From Anarhynchus alexandrinus (taxonomy: Eukaryota; Chordata; Aves; Charadriiformes; Charadriidae), in NCBI GenBank assembly GCA_008711295.1, contig VUYV01000228.1, positions 527,715 through 591,714 on the forward strand: a stretch of DNA of 64,000 nt, in the 5' to 3' direction. A program made the translations under genes and the position numbers. The notes below the pieces were generated by a model, which saw nothing but the letters and a program-made list of their open reading frames with translations, did no database searches and was not told where the DNA came from. The stretch's first letter is position 1. Every line of letters begins with the position of its first letter. Shown here piece by piece: positions 11,771 to 24,596 of the stretch.

Positions 11771-14700
11771 GCTGTGCTTCATATATAATGGGAATTCCAA
11801 GTGTTGAAGTTTTTCCTTTTGCTGTCTCCCTTGTGATTATCACTGTTGGTTGCAAACACTATTTTGCCATCTGTAAAATGTTTGTTTGCGCCCAAGTGTA
11901 AGTTACAATGGAATGGTATTTTTACCCAAAATATATTTTGATTAAAAAAAAAAAAATCCCTACAGTTCACACTGTAGCTATTTAGGTGTTTTGGGTTGGT
12001 GTGGTTTTTTTTTTCAGTCTTAGCTCTGACTCATCAGAAAAATATCATCTGGCTGGCTGTTTCTTTGAAAATGTAGCTATGAGACTATTCATAGCATTGT
12101 GCATATGTGAGAGACAGAGACAGTGATTTGGTTTTTAGGCTGGCTCATTAAGCATTCCTCTCCACCCCTTCTTCTGACTTGTCCCTTTAATCAGCTCCAG
12201 CAAACTGCTACTTATGGGAACTGAATCACAAAAATGTTGGCAGTTTTTCTTCTAGTGGCTTAATCAGGGTCATGTTCTTCCCAACTGATGTCAGAACAAC
12301 CAAACAAGAAATTTAATAAAGATCAGGCTCCAAGTTGGTTGTCCAGATGCTTATCAAACAAGACCATTTGTGAGGATTTTAAAGGAACTCTGAAGCTCAT
12401 CAGTCTGAGCAACACACAACAGGAAAGTGAGAGTAGTTTCTAAATGTTCAAGTAAGTTGTTGACAATGATTCTACAGATTCTTAACATAGTCTTCTGTCA
12501 TACATGATCTAGTTTATTATACTGTGCAAGATAATGTAATTATACAAAAAATCTGTGACTAGTCACAGGGAAAAATATAAATATGTAAGTATAAAAATAA
12601 AATACATTGCTAATAATATGTGGTTTGTTGAGAACTATAGGAAATCAGAACTGCTTAAAACTTTAGTTGTGAGCAAAAAGCAAAAGTTTCTTACTGTTTC
12701 CTCTCTTATTCTCTCCAGCAAGTTTAGATTGCTGAAATATTCTGATAGTTAGTGCAATACATAAGATAGTACTATATTGCTCAGGTATTGTTTAAGTAGA
12801 AAAAAGAATGAAGATTATAAAGATATACTTGAAATGTCTTTAGTTAGAAATGTATTAAGAACTTGGATGTTCCACTGAAATGTTTTAAATTTAAATTTAA
12901 TAGAATTTAGTGAAAGCTATATTATAAAAGCTTTTTAAACCTTTGGGTTTTTTTAAACCTTTTTTTCTAATTGCCAATAGCCTCAAGTTTTAGCAGCAAA
13001 GTGCTTTATGTTCAGGCTTTTATTGAATGGAAAAAAGTCTCAATGTACTTCAGGGAAGAATTTTTTTAAAGCTTACTTTGTACGTGTGTTTTACACAAAT
13101 GTAACTTTGAATGCTGTGTCAAGTAGAAGTTAGATTTTTACTTAATTTTCATTACTGGAAACTAAGATACAGCTATATTTATTTTTTCTTCCCACTATAT
13201 TTGGTTGTTTGGTTATTTTGTATGATTATTGTAGAGTAGCTTAGTTGGCAGCTGTGAGGTGTGAGATGGCAGGCTTGAGGGTCAGTACTAAAACAAGCAC
13301 CACGTTGTTCAGGTAGGTAAGCACCATCAAGGGAGGTGCTTGCTCAGAATTTTCCTTAAACAGTGTGTAATTCATTTCATGGAGTTGTGAGAGAGAGCCT
13401 CTAAGTTAGGTAGAGGTGCTGCTGAATAGCTGCAGTTAGTCATCTAATACAGTTCTAAATCTTAAGAAAGTTTATGCTTAAGGTAAAATTGAGGAACTGT
13501 TTCTGCTGAAGAGTTTCCTGAAAAATATATGACTACATTTGTATTTGTACCTGTTCTAAAATTTGTAGTGCTTGAAGATGCTGTGCTTCCTTTTTCAACT
13601 ATCAGAGCAGAGGGAAAACTGCAATTATTGTTAGATCATGGCAAACGTCTAGTCTTTTAGCTTGAATTTTAAGGTATGCTTATACCTTGAAAAAATAAAG
13701 AAATGGTGAGAAGTATCATACTCCGGCTTCTTCTCTCTCTTTTTTTTTTTTTAATCTTTAAAATTATGAGAATTATGTTTCATTGTAAAGAGTTTCAAAT
13801 TTTCTCTCAGTATAAAACATTTGAAGTATGACTATTTTTATCACTTACTCTTTCTACCCTCTTTGTTTGATCTGTCTATATTTTTTGCAGGGAGAAGATT
13901 TATCTATCCTGTTTCTCTTCACTATCAGGTTAGCTACAAGATATGGCAACTCAGTTTTACAGCTATGTCTTTTGCATTCTTCAAGTATTTTTATTTTTGA
14001 ACCTGGAACTAAATGGAGTGGGGTTTCATTCATTATTTATTTATTCTGAAGGGCAGTCTGTAGGTCAAGTAATTTCTTAAATACATGTCAACCCGCTTCA
14101 AATTTAAAGGAAAGCTTCCTGTGGCTTAGTTTGGCATTTGGTGAATATCTTAAAAAAGATATTAATAAATGCTTCAGATTTTTACATCTTGTTTAAGACT
14201 GTATTAGCACACAGAAGGCACACCTGAGATTTTATGGCAGCTGTAGGCAAAATTACTGTAACATTCTCCTGATAAAAGAATATGCAAGCAGCAGAGTTAA
14301 ATGAGCTGGCTGGAGAAGGAGAATGATTCATTCATCTGACTGTTGGATTGAATTTTATGACAAAGTGAAGAACTTCATGTTTTCATTTTGAGGCTTTTTC
14401 AATCTTAACTTCAGCTTTTCTAAATGTATGTTCTTAGGGTACCCGTTTGCCTTCATCCTCTCTATTTTCTGTTGGTTTTGGTTGTTTTTTTTCTCCCCCT
14501 TTTATGGAAAAGAAAACCCAAACTTGTAAATATTGTCCCTGAAAGACTGAAAAAAATATTCTTGGTTATTAGCTGAAACAGAATAGTATTTTTGTATTTT
14601 GCTTTTTTGTTTTTCCAGGTGTTGTGGTTGAAGAATTTCAGAGACATAATTTTTTATTACTTTCCAGTGGAATTACTGTTTAGAAAGAGTGCTATTGCAA

Positions 14701-17286
14701 CTGCTATTGCCCTCCAGTTATGGCAAGACAGAATTCTCACATATTAAACTTTTATTGCTCTTCACTTTACCTGCCATTTTACTATAAAATTCACATATCC
14801 CAGATTGAAAAGTGATTTTACATGAGTGAATATTCAAATGTCTTGTAGCAAAACCAAAAATACACAGTACATGTACTATGTACTGTAAACTTTATCTCCT
14901 TGGAGTATTCTGCTTGATCTTTAAATTTTGATTTAATTTTATGGTATTTAATAATTAGGATTTTCTTTGCATCTTAAGACAGTATTTTAGTTCCAAAACA
15001 AATAGGGCTTGGAAGTGTACCTTTGCAGGAAGCGTGTATTTTTGGTTCACAGTTCCTGGAATATGTGTAATGTTACCAATAATACTGAAACTTGAAACTT
15101 AGTATGTTATTGCTAATATTTGGTACTGCATACTTAGCATAATTCTGTTATATTGACAGAATATACCAATTGGGGTAAGTGAGACTTCTTACATAGTTGA
15201 TTGATAAGCTTTGAAGAAAAATATGGTTGTGCAACTGAAGTTTTTGGTAACAGAGCTATGAAGCCAGAGCCTATGCTGTTGCCAGAGTTAAATAGAAGTG
15301 TTCACTGTACTGTATGTTGGAAAAATGAATATGGATTTTCATTATTTGGGATAGTTCTCACCAGCAACCTCTTTCTAATACTATATCAATCAGTTTCTAA
15401 TACTGGATCTTGTTCCGTGCATTCATACAAAAACAAAACCAACCAATCAAAACTAGTTTATATTTGATCTATGAAAACAGATACAAATTCTTTAATTCAA
15501 ATATGTGATGTAATGAAGGTTATCTTCACAGAGATTACAGAAGAAGGTCGATTTTGCCAAATTCTTTGTTTCATTGTTCTTTGCAATGAACTGCACCCTG
15601 CACAGATTCGCCAACAATTCACATTTCTTAGCCTTTCATTGCATAATGCAGCATGGCTTTATTTGTTGATAGTTAGCTATAGAACTATTTCTGCTTTGTA
15701 TTAATGTTTCAAAATGACATATATTTCATTATTTAGAATTAGTTTGGAGAAATTAAGTCCTCTGCAGGAAAACAAGTTTCCTAACAGTTGGATGACTGTG
15801 AATGTGATTTAAAAACTGTCTTGTTTTGTGTCTGTATTCATTTAAGGTATAAAATAAGCAGCGAGTGCTACCATTTTTATTTTGGTGTTCTCCTTAGGGA
15901 TGCAATGCTTAGTGCATGGGTTAACTATGGCAGACTGCACAGATATTTAGGGTTTCCATTATTGCTTATTTCCATACAGGCAGTATAAATGAGCATATGT
16001 GAACAAAGTCGATTTAAGGACAAAATATCCAGAGGCAGATCAAAAATCCATTAAAGTGGATAAAATATATTGACCTCCTTTCAGTCAGATCCAAATTAAA
16101 TTAGCAGTATTAGACAAAAAGAAATACCTTCACAGTACTTCTTTTTCATATAATCTGTTAGTAGTCTGGTATGTTAAATAAAAAGCAGTTTATAAAGCAC
16201 TCAGATCTCTGTTATTGCTTGGTTCTGGTCCTTTGAAGAATACTAGGCACAGGTACCTGAGTTTGATTCAGAGCAACTGAACAAGTCTGTTAAGTGTTGG
16301 TTCATGCTTTGAAAAAGTTCTGAAACGTCAATATAAATAGACTTCTTAGAAAAAACAGGGAAAAGTGATTTCTTTGCTTTTGAAATAATTATTACAATTT
16401 ATAGGTTTTTTTCAAGTTAATATCTATGCAGATAAGAAAATACTTTCTCATTCTCTCTCCTATCAGACAGCTTATTTTTGTTACAATCAATTTCCCTCCC
16501 AGTTTCCACTGTCACTTCTGGTGGTTTTGGCATGTGTGGAAATCTGAAATCTTTTCTTCATGTCATTGTGTGAAATTAATTTTAAAATTTGTATTAAGAC
16601 TTCTGTAACTATTTTTTAAATGCAGCCCATTAATTTGGTCAAACAGTTATTTTAATTGTGATTACAAGCTCATGACCCAATTCACGTGACACTGAGGAAA
16701 CCTTATTGAATAGCAAGTCAGTGACCCTGAGAAGCTTAATGTTAGCTGCATATTGCTTGTTTCCACAGGAAATGTCCTCAGCAAACAGATATTCTTTCCA
16801 TCTTTATTATCATCAGAATTAAGTTATTAACTTAAAAATAGGTGATTGGTTTTGCAGAGGTAAAACTGATTGAATTTATTGAACGGTTCTGTTTAAAAGG
16901 CTGGGATAGAGCAAAAAACTATTAAATGTACACTTCCTCTCGATCAGTATTGCTGTACTGTTAACGAGAAATGAACTCTGACTTGGAAAAATCTAAGTTC
17001 GTATGATGGATGTCAATAAATAGGAAGTTTCTCCATGTGAAGCTCTCTAATTATTGTCTTACTTTCCATAAAAAAAAAAAAGTATACATAAAAACTTTTT
17101 GACTCTATGTCTTATAACACAAAGCTCCTATTCAATGATACTTGTAGCTTAATTTTGTTTTGCGTTGTGGTAGCTTAGTCCTTCGTGTTAACCGCATGGA
17201 AGATACAGTAAAGTAAGAATTTCCAGTTTAATTTTCTTAAAATATGTAAATTTCGTAGAGCAGAGTTGGAACTCTGGACACTGGTT

Positions 17287-17310
17287 GGGTTGGGTGGGAT
17301 GGAAAAGGGG
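17287..17310 (+). other. Putative G-quadruplex motif
   Basis: Four G-tracts of at least three (17287-17289, 17292-17294, 17296-17298, 17307-17310) separated by loops of 2, 1 and 8 bases. It is the clearest such motif in otherwise G-poor surroundings. The last loop is slightly longer than the usual limit of seven. Confidence 0.4.
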
Positions 17311-18125
17311 CAGCTGCTAGCTACTAACTGCTTGAGCAGGGTGTGTAGTCTCAGGCTTTAAGAGCCACTTTATCCTGATTGTCTCCAAATAATGTGTCAG
17401 GAAATGTACACTGGCAGTTTTTAAAGATGTTATAGTTTATTTACTTGCCTGGATTTCCCCCACCATCAACCCCCCGAAAATTATAGTTGGCCTCCTGAGC
17501 TCTTGCTCTGCGTATCAACTTGGCAGACGCTTTACACTGACAGAGTTGCATAAGCTGCATAGTTGAATTTATTGCATTATATTATACCTTCCAAATGTTT
17601 CTGCATTTTTTTGGGGGAGTGAGGGTTGTTAAATTTGGGTTTGGGTTTTTTTAGTGTGGATGGAATTTCAGAACATTATCTCTGAAATAGTTTCTTTAAG
17701 TTCCATTAGGAGACTGACTCCACATTTTGCATTTGAATTGTAGTTGAGCTCTTTATTCTGCAGAATATTGACCGTGAGTTTAAACAGTTCCTATGCATAA
17801 TGCTGTTCTTTGACAGTTTTGCCAGTTTAATTTGGAAACAAAGATATGACTCCTAATTGACAACATTTGTAAAAACCTTAAAGATGATGGAAGACAGTGA
17901 GTGCATCTGCTAATGAAATCCGAGAAAAGCACTGCAGTAAGAAATGAGCATAATCAGAATCAGATGATAATGACAATACTAATACTAAAGTAGGTACATA
18001 TAAATATATTGTGTATTAACCCACCTTGACTCTTAGTAGCTATTCATACTCTTATCTGCTTCCAGTTCTGGAAAAATGTATTACCTCATTAAAAAATTAG
18101 CTCTCGTTGTTTTAGAATTGGGCAT

Positions 18126-18199
18126 GGCCACATCAATGGCATTATTTTCTACTGAAATTTCCATGGGCACAACAACAGCAATATTTTCTACTGAACTTT
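18126..18199. repeat. Imperfect 39-bp tandem duplication
   Basis: Units 18126-18160 and 18165-18199 align over 35 positions with six mismatches by my count; both contain ATTTTCTACTGAA. This is an old local duplication with no coding meaning. Confidence 0.75.
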
Positions 18200-18952
18200 C
18201 TATAAATAAAAAGCTAAAAAAGAAACTGAACAATTAATTTAAATTTACTTTTTTATATTTTAGTTTTTTCCTTGGTACAGTACTAGTTTAGAAGAATAGC
18301 TGATGTGTATTTAGTGATCCCTCAGGCCAACAGTTAATAAACTTTAAACTTTATAATTCTGACTTGGATTTGACAGAGTTCCAGATAAATGCAAATCAAC
18401 AGTTTCACTTATAACAGAAGAAAAGAAGTTCTTCTCTGACTCATACTTCTGAAACTAAACACCAGGTTTTCTTACCTATTTCTGACCTTGTTCAAAATTT
18501 CAAAGCTGAACTTCATCCTGCTTGTCAAAAATGGATGTTGAAGATCGGTGACACTTAGGTAATGCTGTCCTTGGGAAAAAAAAATATGGTTATACATTAT
18601 CTGTGTATATGGCAAGTGTATAAGGTTGGCCTGAGGAGAGGGGGACTCGGTAGTAGCTAAGTTCAGTATTCAAAGGTATGATTGCCATCTCTGGTCCTGA
18701 CAAGCACTGTACACCACGCTTCTTATTCTTTTTTTCCTTTTTCCCTTGGAGTACATGGAACTTCTGACTACTGAGACTTTAAGCAACACATTATCTCTGA
18801 AACTGTTTAAACTGTTTAAACCTCCTGTACACATCACACCCTCTTGGTCTGGCAAGGGCAAGCCCCAGCACAGTGAGCAGAAGGATGGGTGAACTGTCAG
18901 GAGGTGTCATGACTGCGCTGAGCCCTGGTTTCCCCCCTCGGCTGTCTTGCAG

Positions 18953-19120
18953 AAGAACGCAGGGTACCGGCAGTCCACCACTGTTCTGGTGGATGCTCTT
19001 GAAACCTTAAGGAAATATAACTCAGTTTTGAGAAAGAAAAAGCCTAAAAAAATAATGTTAACACTTATTCCCCAGCAAAAAATTGATTCTTGCAGTAAGG
19101 CAACAGAAAGCTGTTATCTG
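18953..19120 (+). other. Candidate exon, 56 codons, unknown product
   Basis: A locally GC-richer patch. It begins after a polypyrimidine tract plus AG (CCCCCCTCGGCTGTCTTGCAG, with the AG at 18951-18952) and ends before GTGAGC at 19121. The interval is 168 nt, a multiple of three, and open in phase 0. The predicted peptide starts KNAGYRQSTTVLVDALETL and turns basic (RKKKPKK around residues 27-33). I do not recognise the protein. The 3' half is AT-rich and lysine-rich, which lowers confidence. It could also be a non-coding exon or a chance arrangement, since similar weaker arrangements occur elsewhere in the window. Confidence 0.22.
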
Positions 19121-20280
19121 GTGAGCCAGAAAATTCTATATAATAAAATAATTTATGACTCTTAGCGCTTTTGAAGTACACATTCATTTATATGGTCAAG
19201 GCACCACCCCGCCCCCCATCATTGGCTCTATACACAAAATAACATTAAAAAGTTAAATTCTTTCTGCCATAAGGCAAATAAGGGAAAAAAAATTCTCTGT
19301 GTTAAGTACCTGCTAGGTGCCCTTGTAGATGCATAGCGGGCGTACTGGTATATGTTCATAGTTCTTGCATTGTCTACATTGTGTACTGATTAAGGGATAA
19401 GCTGTTTTTTAAATACTGTGTTTTTTCAGCAGTGAAAGTGTCCTGCTGTTCCTGACAGGAACCAAAACTTTTCCATTCCCATTTCTATTTTAATTAAAGG
19501 GGTTTTAATATTAATGCCAGTAATTTTTATTCAAACTATATTTTATTTTTAAGAGTGGGCTGCATTTTTTCAATAATCTGGTCTGGTCACACTTTTCTTT
19601 CCCACAGACTAGCTAAATGCAGAAACTGAATGGAATGTCCTTAAAAAATATTCATAGCTCTGTGGAAATGAGTTGAAAAATCAAAAAGAAAGTGTATAGA
19701 TAGAGAAAAAGGAAAGGGACAAAAACATTAAGATACTAGGGGAAAAATGAAAGTTGTTTTTTTTTTTTTTAAAGAAAGAAAAACCACATCCCAGTCCAGT
19801 ATTCAACTGAGGAGAATTAAAAATATTTCTTATGATCAATTTTGATGGTTGTAAAAGAAAATAAGCTTTTAAGTGATTTACCTAACTTAGGCCTTGTTAG
19901 ATTAATTTAATATATTTTGAGAATAATTATAGAATGGTTAAAGAATAGATGTAATTGTATAAGCTTGATTAATAGAATGCAGGTGCTTAGAAACAATACT
20001 CTGAGGATTATGCAAGTGCTGCTTATTTATCCCTTGTATAGTCCTGACGATGGCTGGCTTGAAACCCAGTCAAGCCGAATCAACAGAATAGCAAATGTAG
20101 AACATAGTAATAGGCAGGAAATGAGTGATTAATCCACAGTAAGCAATTTATAAAACTTAGACACCTAGAAGAGGAATAGAGTAAGCATAAGTTAATGGAA
20201 CATCTTGAGTTTTTCTAAGTCTATAGGTGGATTTTGATGGATACTGTTTAAAGAAGATAAGAGGCTGTGGTGACCAGAAC
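19121..20280. other. AT-rich sequence, no gene seen
   Basis: Nothing coding recognised. A 7-bp stem hairpin (GGCTTGA, loop of seven, TCAAGCC; 20056-20076) and a C-rich word at 19205-19218 are the only notable structures. Confidence 0.55.
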
Positions 20281-20379
20281 TGTTAAAGAATTTCACCATC
20301 ACCTCAGTGAGTGCCCCAACTGTGAGTTGTTAATAAAGCAAACCTAGAGGAACCCACAGTCTGGTGAAATTCTTTAACA
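20281..20379. mobile_element. Small element with 18-bp inverted ends (TG...CA)
   Basis: The interval begins TGTTAAAGAATTTCACCA and ends with its exact reverse complement, TGGTGAAATTCTTTAACA, 99 bp in total. The TG...CA ends are those of an LTR, and an AATAAA lies inside at about 20331-20336, which would suit a short or internally deleted LTR. Long inverted ends would equally suit a non-autonomous DNA transposon (MITE). No convincing target-site duplication is visible (AGAAC left, TGGTA right). The perfection of the arms in an otherwise decayed neighbourhood is the main evidence. Family not identified. Confidence 0.5.
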
Positions 20380-21320
20380 TGGTAAAAATCAAGTGCTAAG
20401 GAAAAATAGAGGAATTTACAGTAATTTATTCTAAAGGAGTAATTGAGTATTAATTTGGATCTTCATGGCAGTTGTCTTTTTCAAATGAGTAGGAAATCTT
20501 TTTGGTAATTACACACATGCCAGCTACATATATTAGCATCAGATGATTTGTTCATAATAGCTTTGACAATAACTAATATATGTATTTTTCTTAGTGTATA
20601 GCTTATTTTAGGAGAAAATTGCTTTTTTTGGAAGTGTTTTTCATTTCAGTTTGATTGACTTGAATAACTTCGTTCCCTCAGGATAACTGAAAATCTGAAA
20701 GAAAGTTTGTTCTGTGAAGGAGGCTTTAGGAACCAGCAAGAAGCTGAAGCAAGGCTTTGATTCTGTCAAACAATCTGGACTATGTTGCTCAGGACTATTT
20801 TGGGGAAGGAGTTGGGATCCAGCATTTGGCAGGAAAAAAATAAAAACCTTGACAGCAACCCTTCAAATGCTACTCCTACAGAGAAAGCAAATTTTTATTT
20901 TGGATCTTGAACTTTTATCTTTTCCAGGAAGCGTGTTTTGCAGTTTCTGCCTTAAGTTATTGGCCAACATGCACAGAGTCAAATGGTGTGGCAAGTTCTT
21001 TCTGCTTCTTTCTGTCACTGTAGCTGTCACAGACAGACTTCTCACTTCTACAGAACTATAAAGGCTTTAAAATATCCATGTAGGTGTATGTCATAAATAG
21101 GATTTTTAAAGAGTTTTTACAAATGTAATGGAATAAGTTGGCTTTTTAAAAAAAAAATCATTAAAGTTTCCTGACTCTTAGTGTTGTCTTGTAGAGAGGT
21201 TCAACAATAAGGGAATGTGTGAAAAAACAGTCAGAGAAATCACATTTAGAAAAGCTTCCCTTTTTTTATCTAAGTACTGATGGTCCTTACCAGTCCATGC
21301 CTTGACACCTGGTAGAAAAA

Positions 21321-21356
21321 TGGAATTTTATTTTCAAATGGAATTTTATTTTCAAA
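21321..21356. repeat. Perfect 18-bp tandem duplication
   Basis: TGGAATTTTATTTTCAAA occurs twice head to tail (21321-21338, 21339-21356) without mismatch, so it is probably recent replication slippage. Confidence 0.9.
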
Positions 21357-23670
21357 TTTACACTTCATTAATAACGCTTTGTTCTACAGTTTTTACTAGG
21401 AAGAACCCTAAAAAACTCAATTATAATATTCAAACAGCAGGGTTTTTTATAAATTGTATTTCTAACCATGGATTTTAAAAGATACTTGGCAGATATTTCA
21501 GGTTTAATGCTGGAATAAAAAAATCAGATTCTGTGTTTTCTTATTGCCAACAACATGAAAGGTGTTATAATATGGAGCAGAGTGACAACAAAAGAAGTAT
21601 AGCAATACCGTAAAAGTGTATGCACAGTATTCCAATTAGTGATATCTTGAAATTTTAATCTACCTCTCTTCAAAATTTAGGTGTAGCGATCAACTAGCTT
21701 TTGCAGCTTTGACAGATCCCTTCTTTTATTTTCCAGATTAGAAACGTTGAAATTTTATTTCCAACTTTATAAATATTTGTATTTGAAATACTCTACAATG
21801 CCTGTTTCTAGGGTTTGTTCAGTTCTTAGAATGCTTTATTCTGTAATATTCTATATTATTTGGAAGCAAGCTTGTGAAGATTATCAAGGTGTACTTAATT
21901 TTCACCTGATGACCTGCTTATGATAATTAAAGATTAAGTAGTGTCTTGTTTTTGCATCTACATGGTTTTTACTTTTTTTCTTGCTTTTGAGGAATCCAGC
22001 TGAATATTTGTCAATAAAGGCGTATTTTTATGAAGCGACTTAACAATAACTGTGACAAAAATCATGACTTCCAGTGTGTTTGGACAGTGCCCAGTTCAGT
22101 GGGGTTTCAGTCTTGAAGAAGGAGATCTCTAGATGTTACCAAAGATTACCCAGTGACAGGTTTGTACTTCAGAGTATATGGGGGTGCTTTGCAGAACTGC
22201 TGGCTGCAGCCAAGTTTCAGTGAGTGTGGGTGGTAATAAAAAGGGAGAAGAGCAGCATCTGTTAACCAGCATACATTTTAAAAAGTGTGGTGCCTCAGTA
22301 GGGCTAAGAAAATCCAAGGAGTAGATATTTGATAACCTTATTCTAGAAATTTTGGTTAGCTGGAAAATGAACAAAACTTCTTTGTCTTAACTGTCAGCAG
22401 TCAGGCTAGCAAATAAAGCTTTCGATTGCACTCTTTGTTGAGGGATTGTTTAAATTAAGACAGTAAGGATTTAGGTATGAGGAGAATTATTAGAGTCAGA
22501 TGTGAAGGAAACAAAGGGACTTCTTAAAGTTCAAGGAGAGAGGTCTGTCAGGCAAAGGCAAAATCCACGCTTAGATGTGACAGTAAGTCAGAATAATGAA
22601 GTTACAGAAACTAACAATCAAACCTGAAGGTTTTGATCATGCCATGTTTTATTATTAGTGTTCATTCAGCCGGCTACCACTTTCAGTTTTCCAGGATATG
22701 GAATCATAAAATATTTTCCATCCTAACTTATTTGGTTGACTGTTCAAACATGTGCATTATACTGACCTCAGCCATTCATATTATCAGTGTGCAGGACTTA
22801 ATCTGTCTTTTATTATGCTTTAATCTCTCTCAAATTTATCCCCAGAAGTTAATATTTTTTCCTTCTTGTTTTCAGGAACGCTATTGTTAATTAATATTTT
22901 AAAATCTTTATCTTCTGATTTGCAATAAAAGTTTTAATTTTATTTTTGGTTCCAGACTGATTCAATGAACAAATTTTAAGTAATATATTCATATACATAT
23001 TGTGCATATATCTACGTATATAAGTGTACAAGTTTACCAGTTTCTAGAATGAGGTTGGTTGTTAGTGTACCACACAGATATTTAGGACAGGAAATGGAAA
23101 AACAACTTTTCAGTTAAAAGGGAAAGGCTGTCTGATGCTACAGCATGTGGTGATTCAACTTGGAGTTGGGATTGGAGTACTGAGTTTTTTAGATTTAAAA
23201 GGGATAGGCATGAAAGGAGAGAGACTGCTATTTCATTAAATCTGCTGTGTAGTTGGATTAGACACACTGTTGATATACAGACATACACAATGTAGAAATT
23301 GAATGTTAGAATTCGATCTGAACATAACCTTGAATGATGCTTACTGCTGATACAATTTGGTCAGGCTGTAGTGGCACACTTGATCCTTCATTCCTGACTT
23401 TGACATCTGTCTATAGAAGATACGTGATTTCAACATTCTGTTGTAGCAATCCACATGAACATTAACTGAAGGAACTTGAGGGTGAAAAGGAATCCTTACG
23501 TTGTAGATACATGTATGTCCTTATCCTTTTACTAAAAGTGCTTTAAAGTTTCCTTCAGAGAAAGTCAGATTTTCAAGATTCAGATTTAGGTTCACGGTTA
23601 GTAATGCAATAAGAGAAGCAGCAAAGTGGGGTTCTTTAAAGAACTCTTAATAATATTGTGTGTACATCTG

Positions 23671-23686
23671 TGTGTATATATACACA
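23671..23686. repeat. 16-bp perfect palindrome TGTGTATATATACACA
   Basis: Self-complementary over all 16 bases within TA/TG-rich DNA. Probably low-complexity in origin. Confidence 0.8.
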
Positions 23687-24053
23687 TATGATTATTAAAA
23701 CATCTAACAGTTTTTATAACATGTCCAAGCCAACTCATGGATCTTAAAACTGATTCTTTGATTCCTTGTTGCATACTTGCTTATTGTTTTAAAAAAAGAA
23801 ATACATAAAGTACTCCATTTTTGCCTTTTAATACCATTTTTAGGTGAAGATGTGATGCTTACATATGAAATATTTAGCACTGAAATGACAAGCATTTGCT
23901 GATGTGGAAGGAGTGTAGGGAATGACATTATCAAAGCAAGAACCTATGTTCAATGAAGCTAAATCTCAGGCTTCACCATTTTTAAAAGAAAAACCCGAAG
24001 TAATTCTTTCTCTCTCAAACACATGCCGGATATATGTCAGTGAGAAAGGATCA

Positions 24054-24596
24054 TTAGCAGAGAAAATTCACAGTTAGATTGTTGTTTGCAATGGTAGATT
24101 GAAGATTCTTCCAGGCGTGTCTGTTACACAGCCCCACAGAGCTGGCTGTGAAACTGACCTTGCAAGTCAGTATCCAACTGGATACCGAGCAATTTCTGTG
24201 AAGCTCAAATGCCTCAAGCAACACCATAGTACCATTCTAGTCCATAGCTTCTGTTGAGCCACTCTGTAGAGATTCATCCAAAGTATAGATACTTCTATTA
24301 AATGGCTCCAAGAAATGGTACCAAAGTAAGCACGAAACCACATCCTTCAGATAAGTGGTAGCATTTCTGCTATGTATCAACTGGATCCCATTTTTTTTAT
24401 TAAATAGGACCCATTTCAACAACCTTGCTGCATAAGCCCCTTTGATGCTTTGTTGTCTCAGGGTGACTGCATTGCCCCAGTGATGACTGAAAAAAACGTC
24501 TGCTATCCCAGGCATCATACAGAAACAGCTGCCACAGGAGTATTGCTGATTCTCCGAGTCATCCTTGAAATGCTGAAATGTGGTGTGTCCATGTTC
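24054..24596 (-). pseudogene. Decayed open frame, about 180 codons with one stop; unknown
   Basis: On the minus strand one frame runs from just after a stop at 24597-24599 to a TAA at 24054-24056, broken only by a TAG at 24237-24239. The predicted peptide is not low complexity. It has a cysteine cluster near the start (SCGSCFC), an aromatic-rich middle (LLWYHF) and several N-x-S/T sites (NRS, NGT, NCS), and the DNA is richer in G+C than its flanks. I do not recognise the family. It could be an eroded host exon, a fragment of an old transposable element or chance; in 64 kb of AT-rich DNA one such frame by chance is not improbable. Confidence 0.2.

Larger units (their letters stand above)
7551..18952. 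other. AT-rich sequence without recognisable genes
   Basis: Long stretch with no open frame that looks coding and no recognised transposon. It contains a T/G-rich low-complexity tract (11700-11770), T-tracts (11409-11426, 13740-13752), a putative G-quadruplex motif at 17287-17310, a short hairpin around 14866-14887 and an imperfect 39-bp tandem duplication at 18126-18199. Acceptor-like and donor-like sites are scattered throughout at about the density expected by chance. Confidence 0.55.
20380..24053. other. AT-rich sequence, no gene seen
   Basis: A 115-codon plus-strand frame at 20714-21061 does not look like any family I know. There is a perfect 18-bp tandem duplication at 21321-21356 and a 16-bp palindrome at 23671-23686. 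No transposon signature was recognised. Confidence 0.55.

Noticed and set aside
13891..13928. Short exon-like interval after TTTTTTGCAG
   Set aside because: The donor (GTTAGC) is poor and two frames are open, so there is no reading-frame evidence.
20056..20076. Hairpin GGCTTGA/TCAAGCC suggestive of a tRNA arm
   Set aside because: No other cloverleaf arms and no T-arm consensus (GGTTCGA) nearby.
20714..21061. 115-codon plus-strand frame
   Set aside because: No recognised family or motif and no splice context; within chance range.
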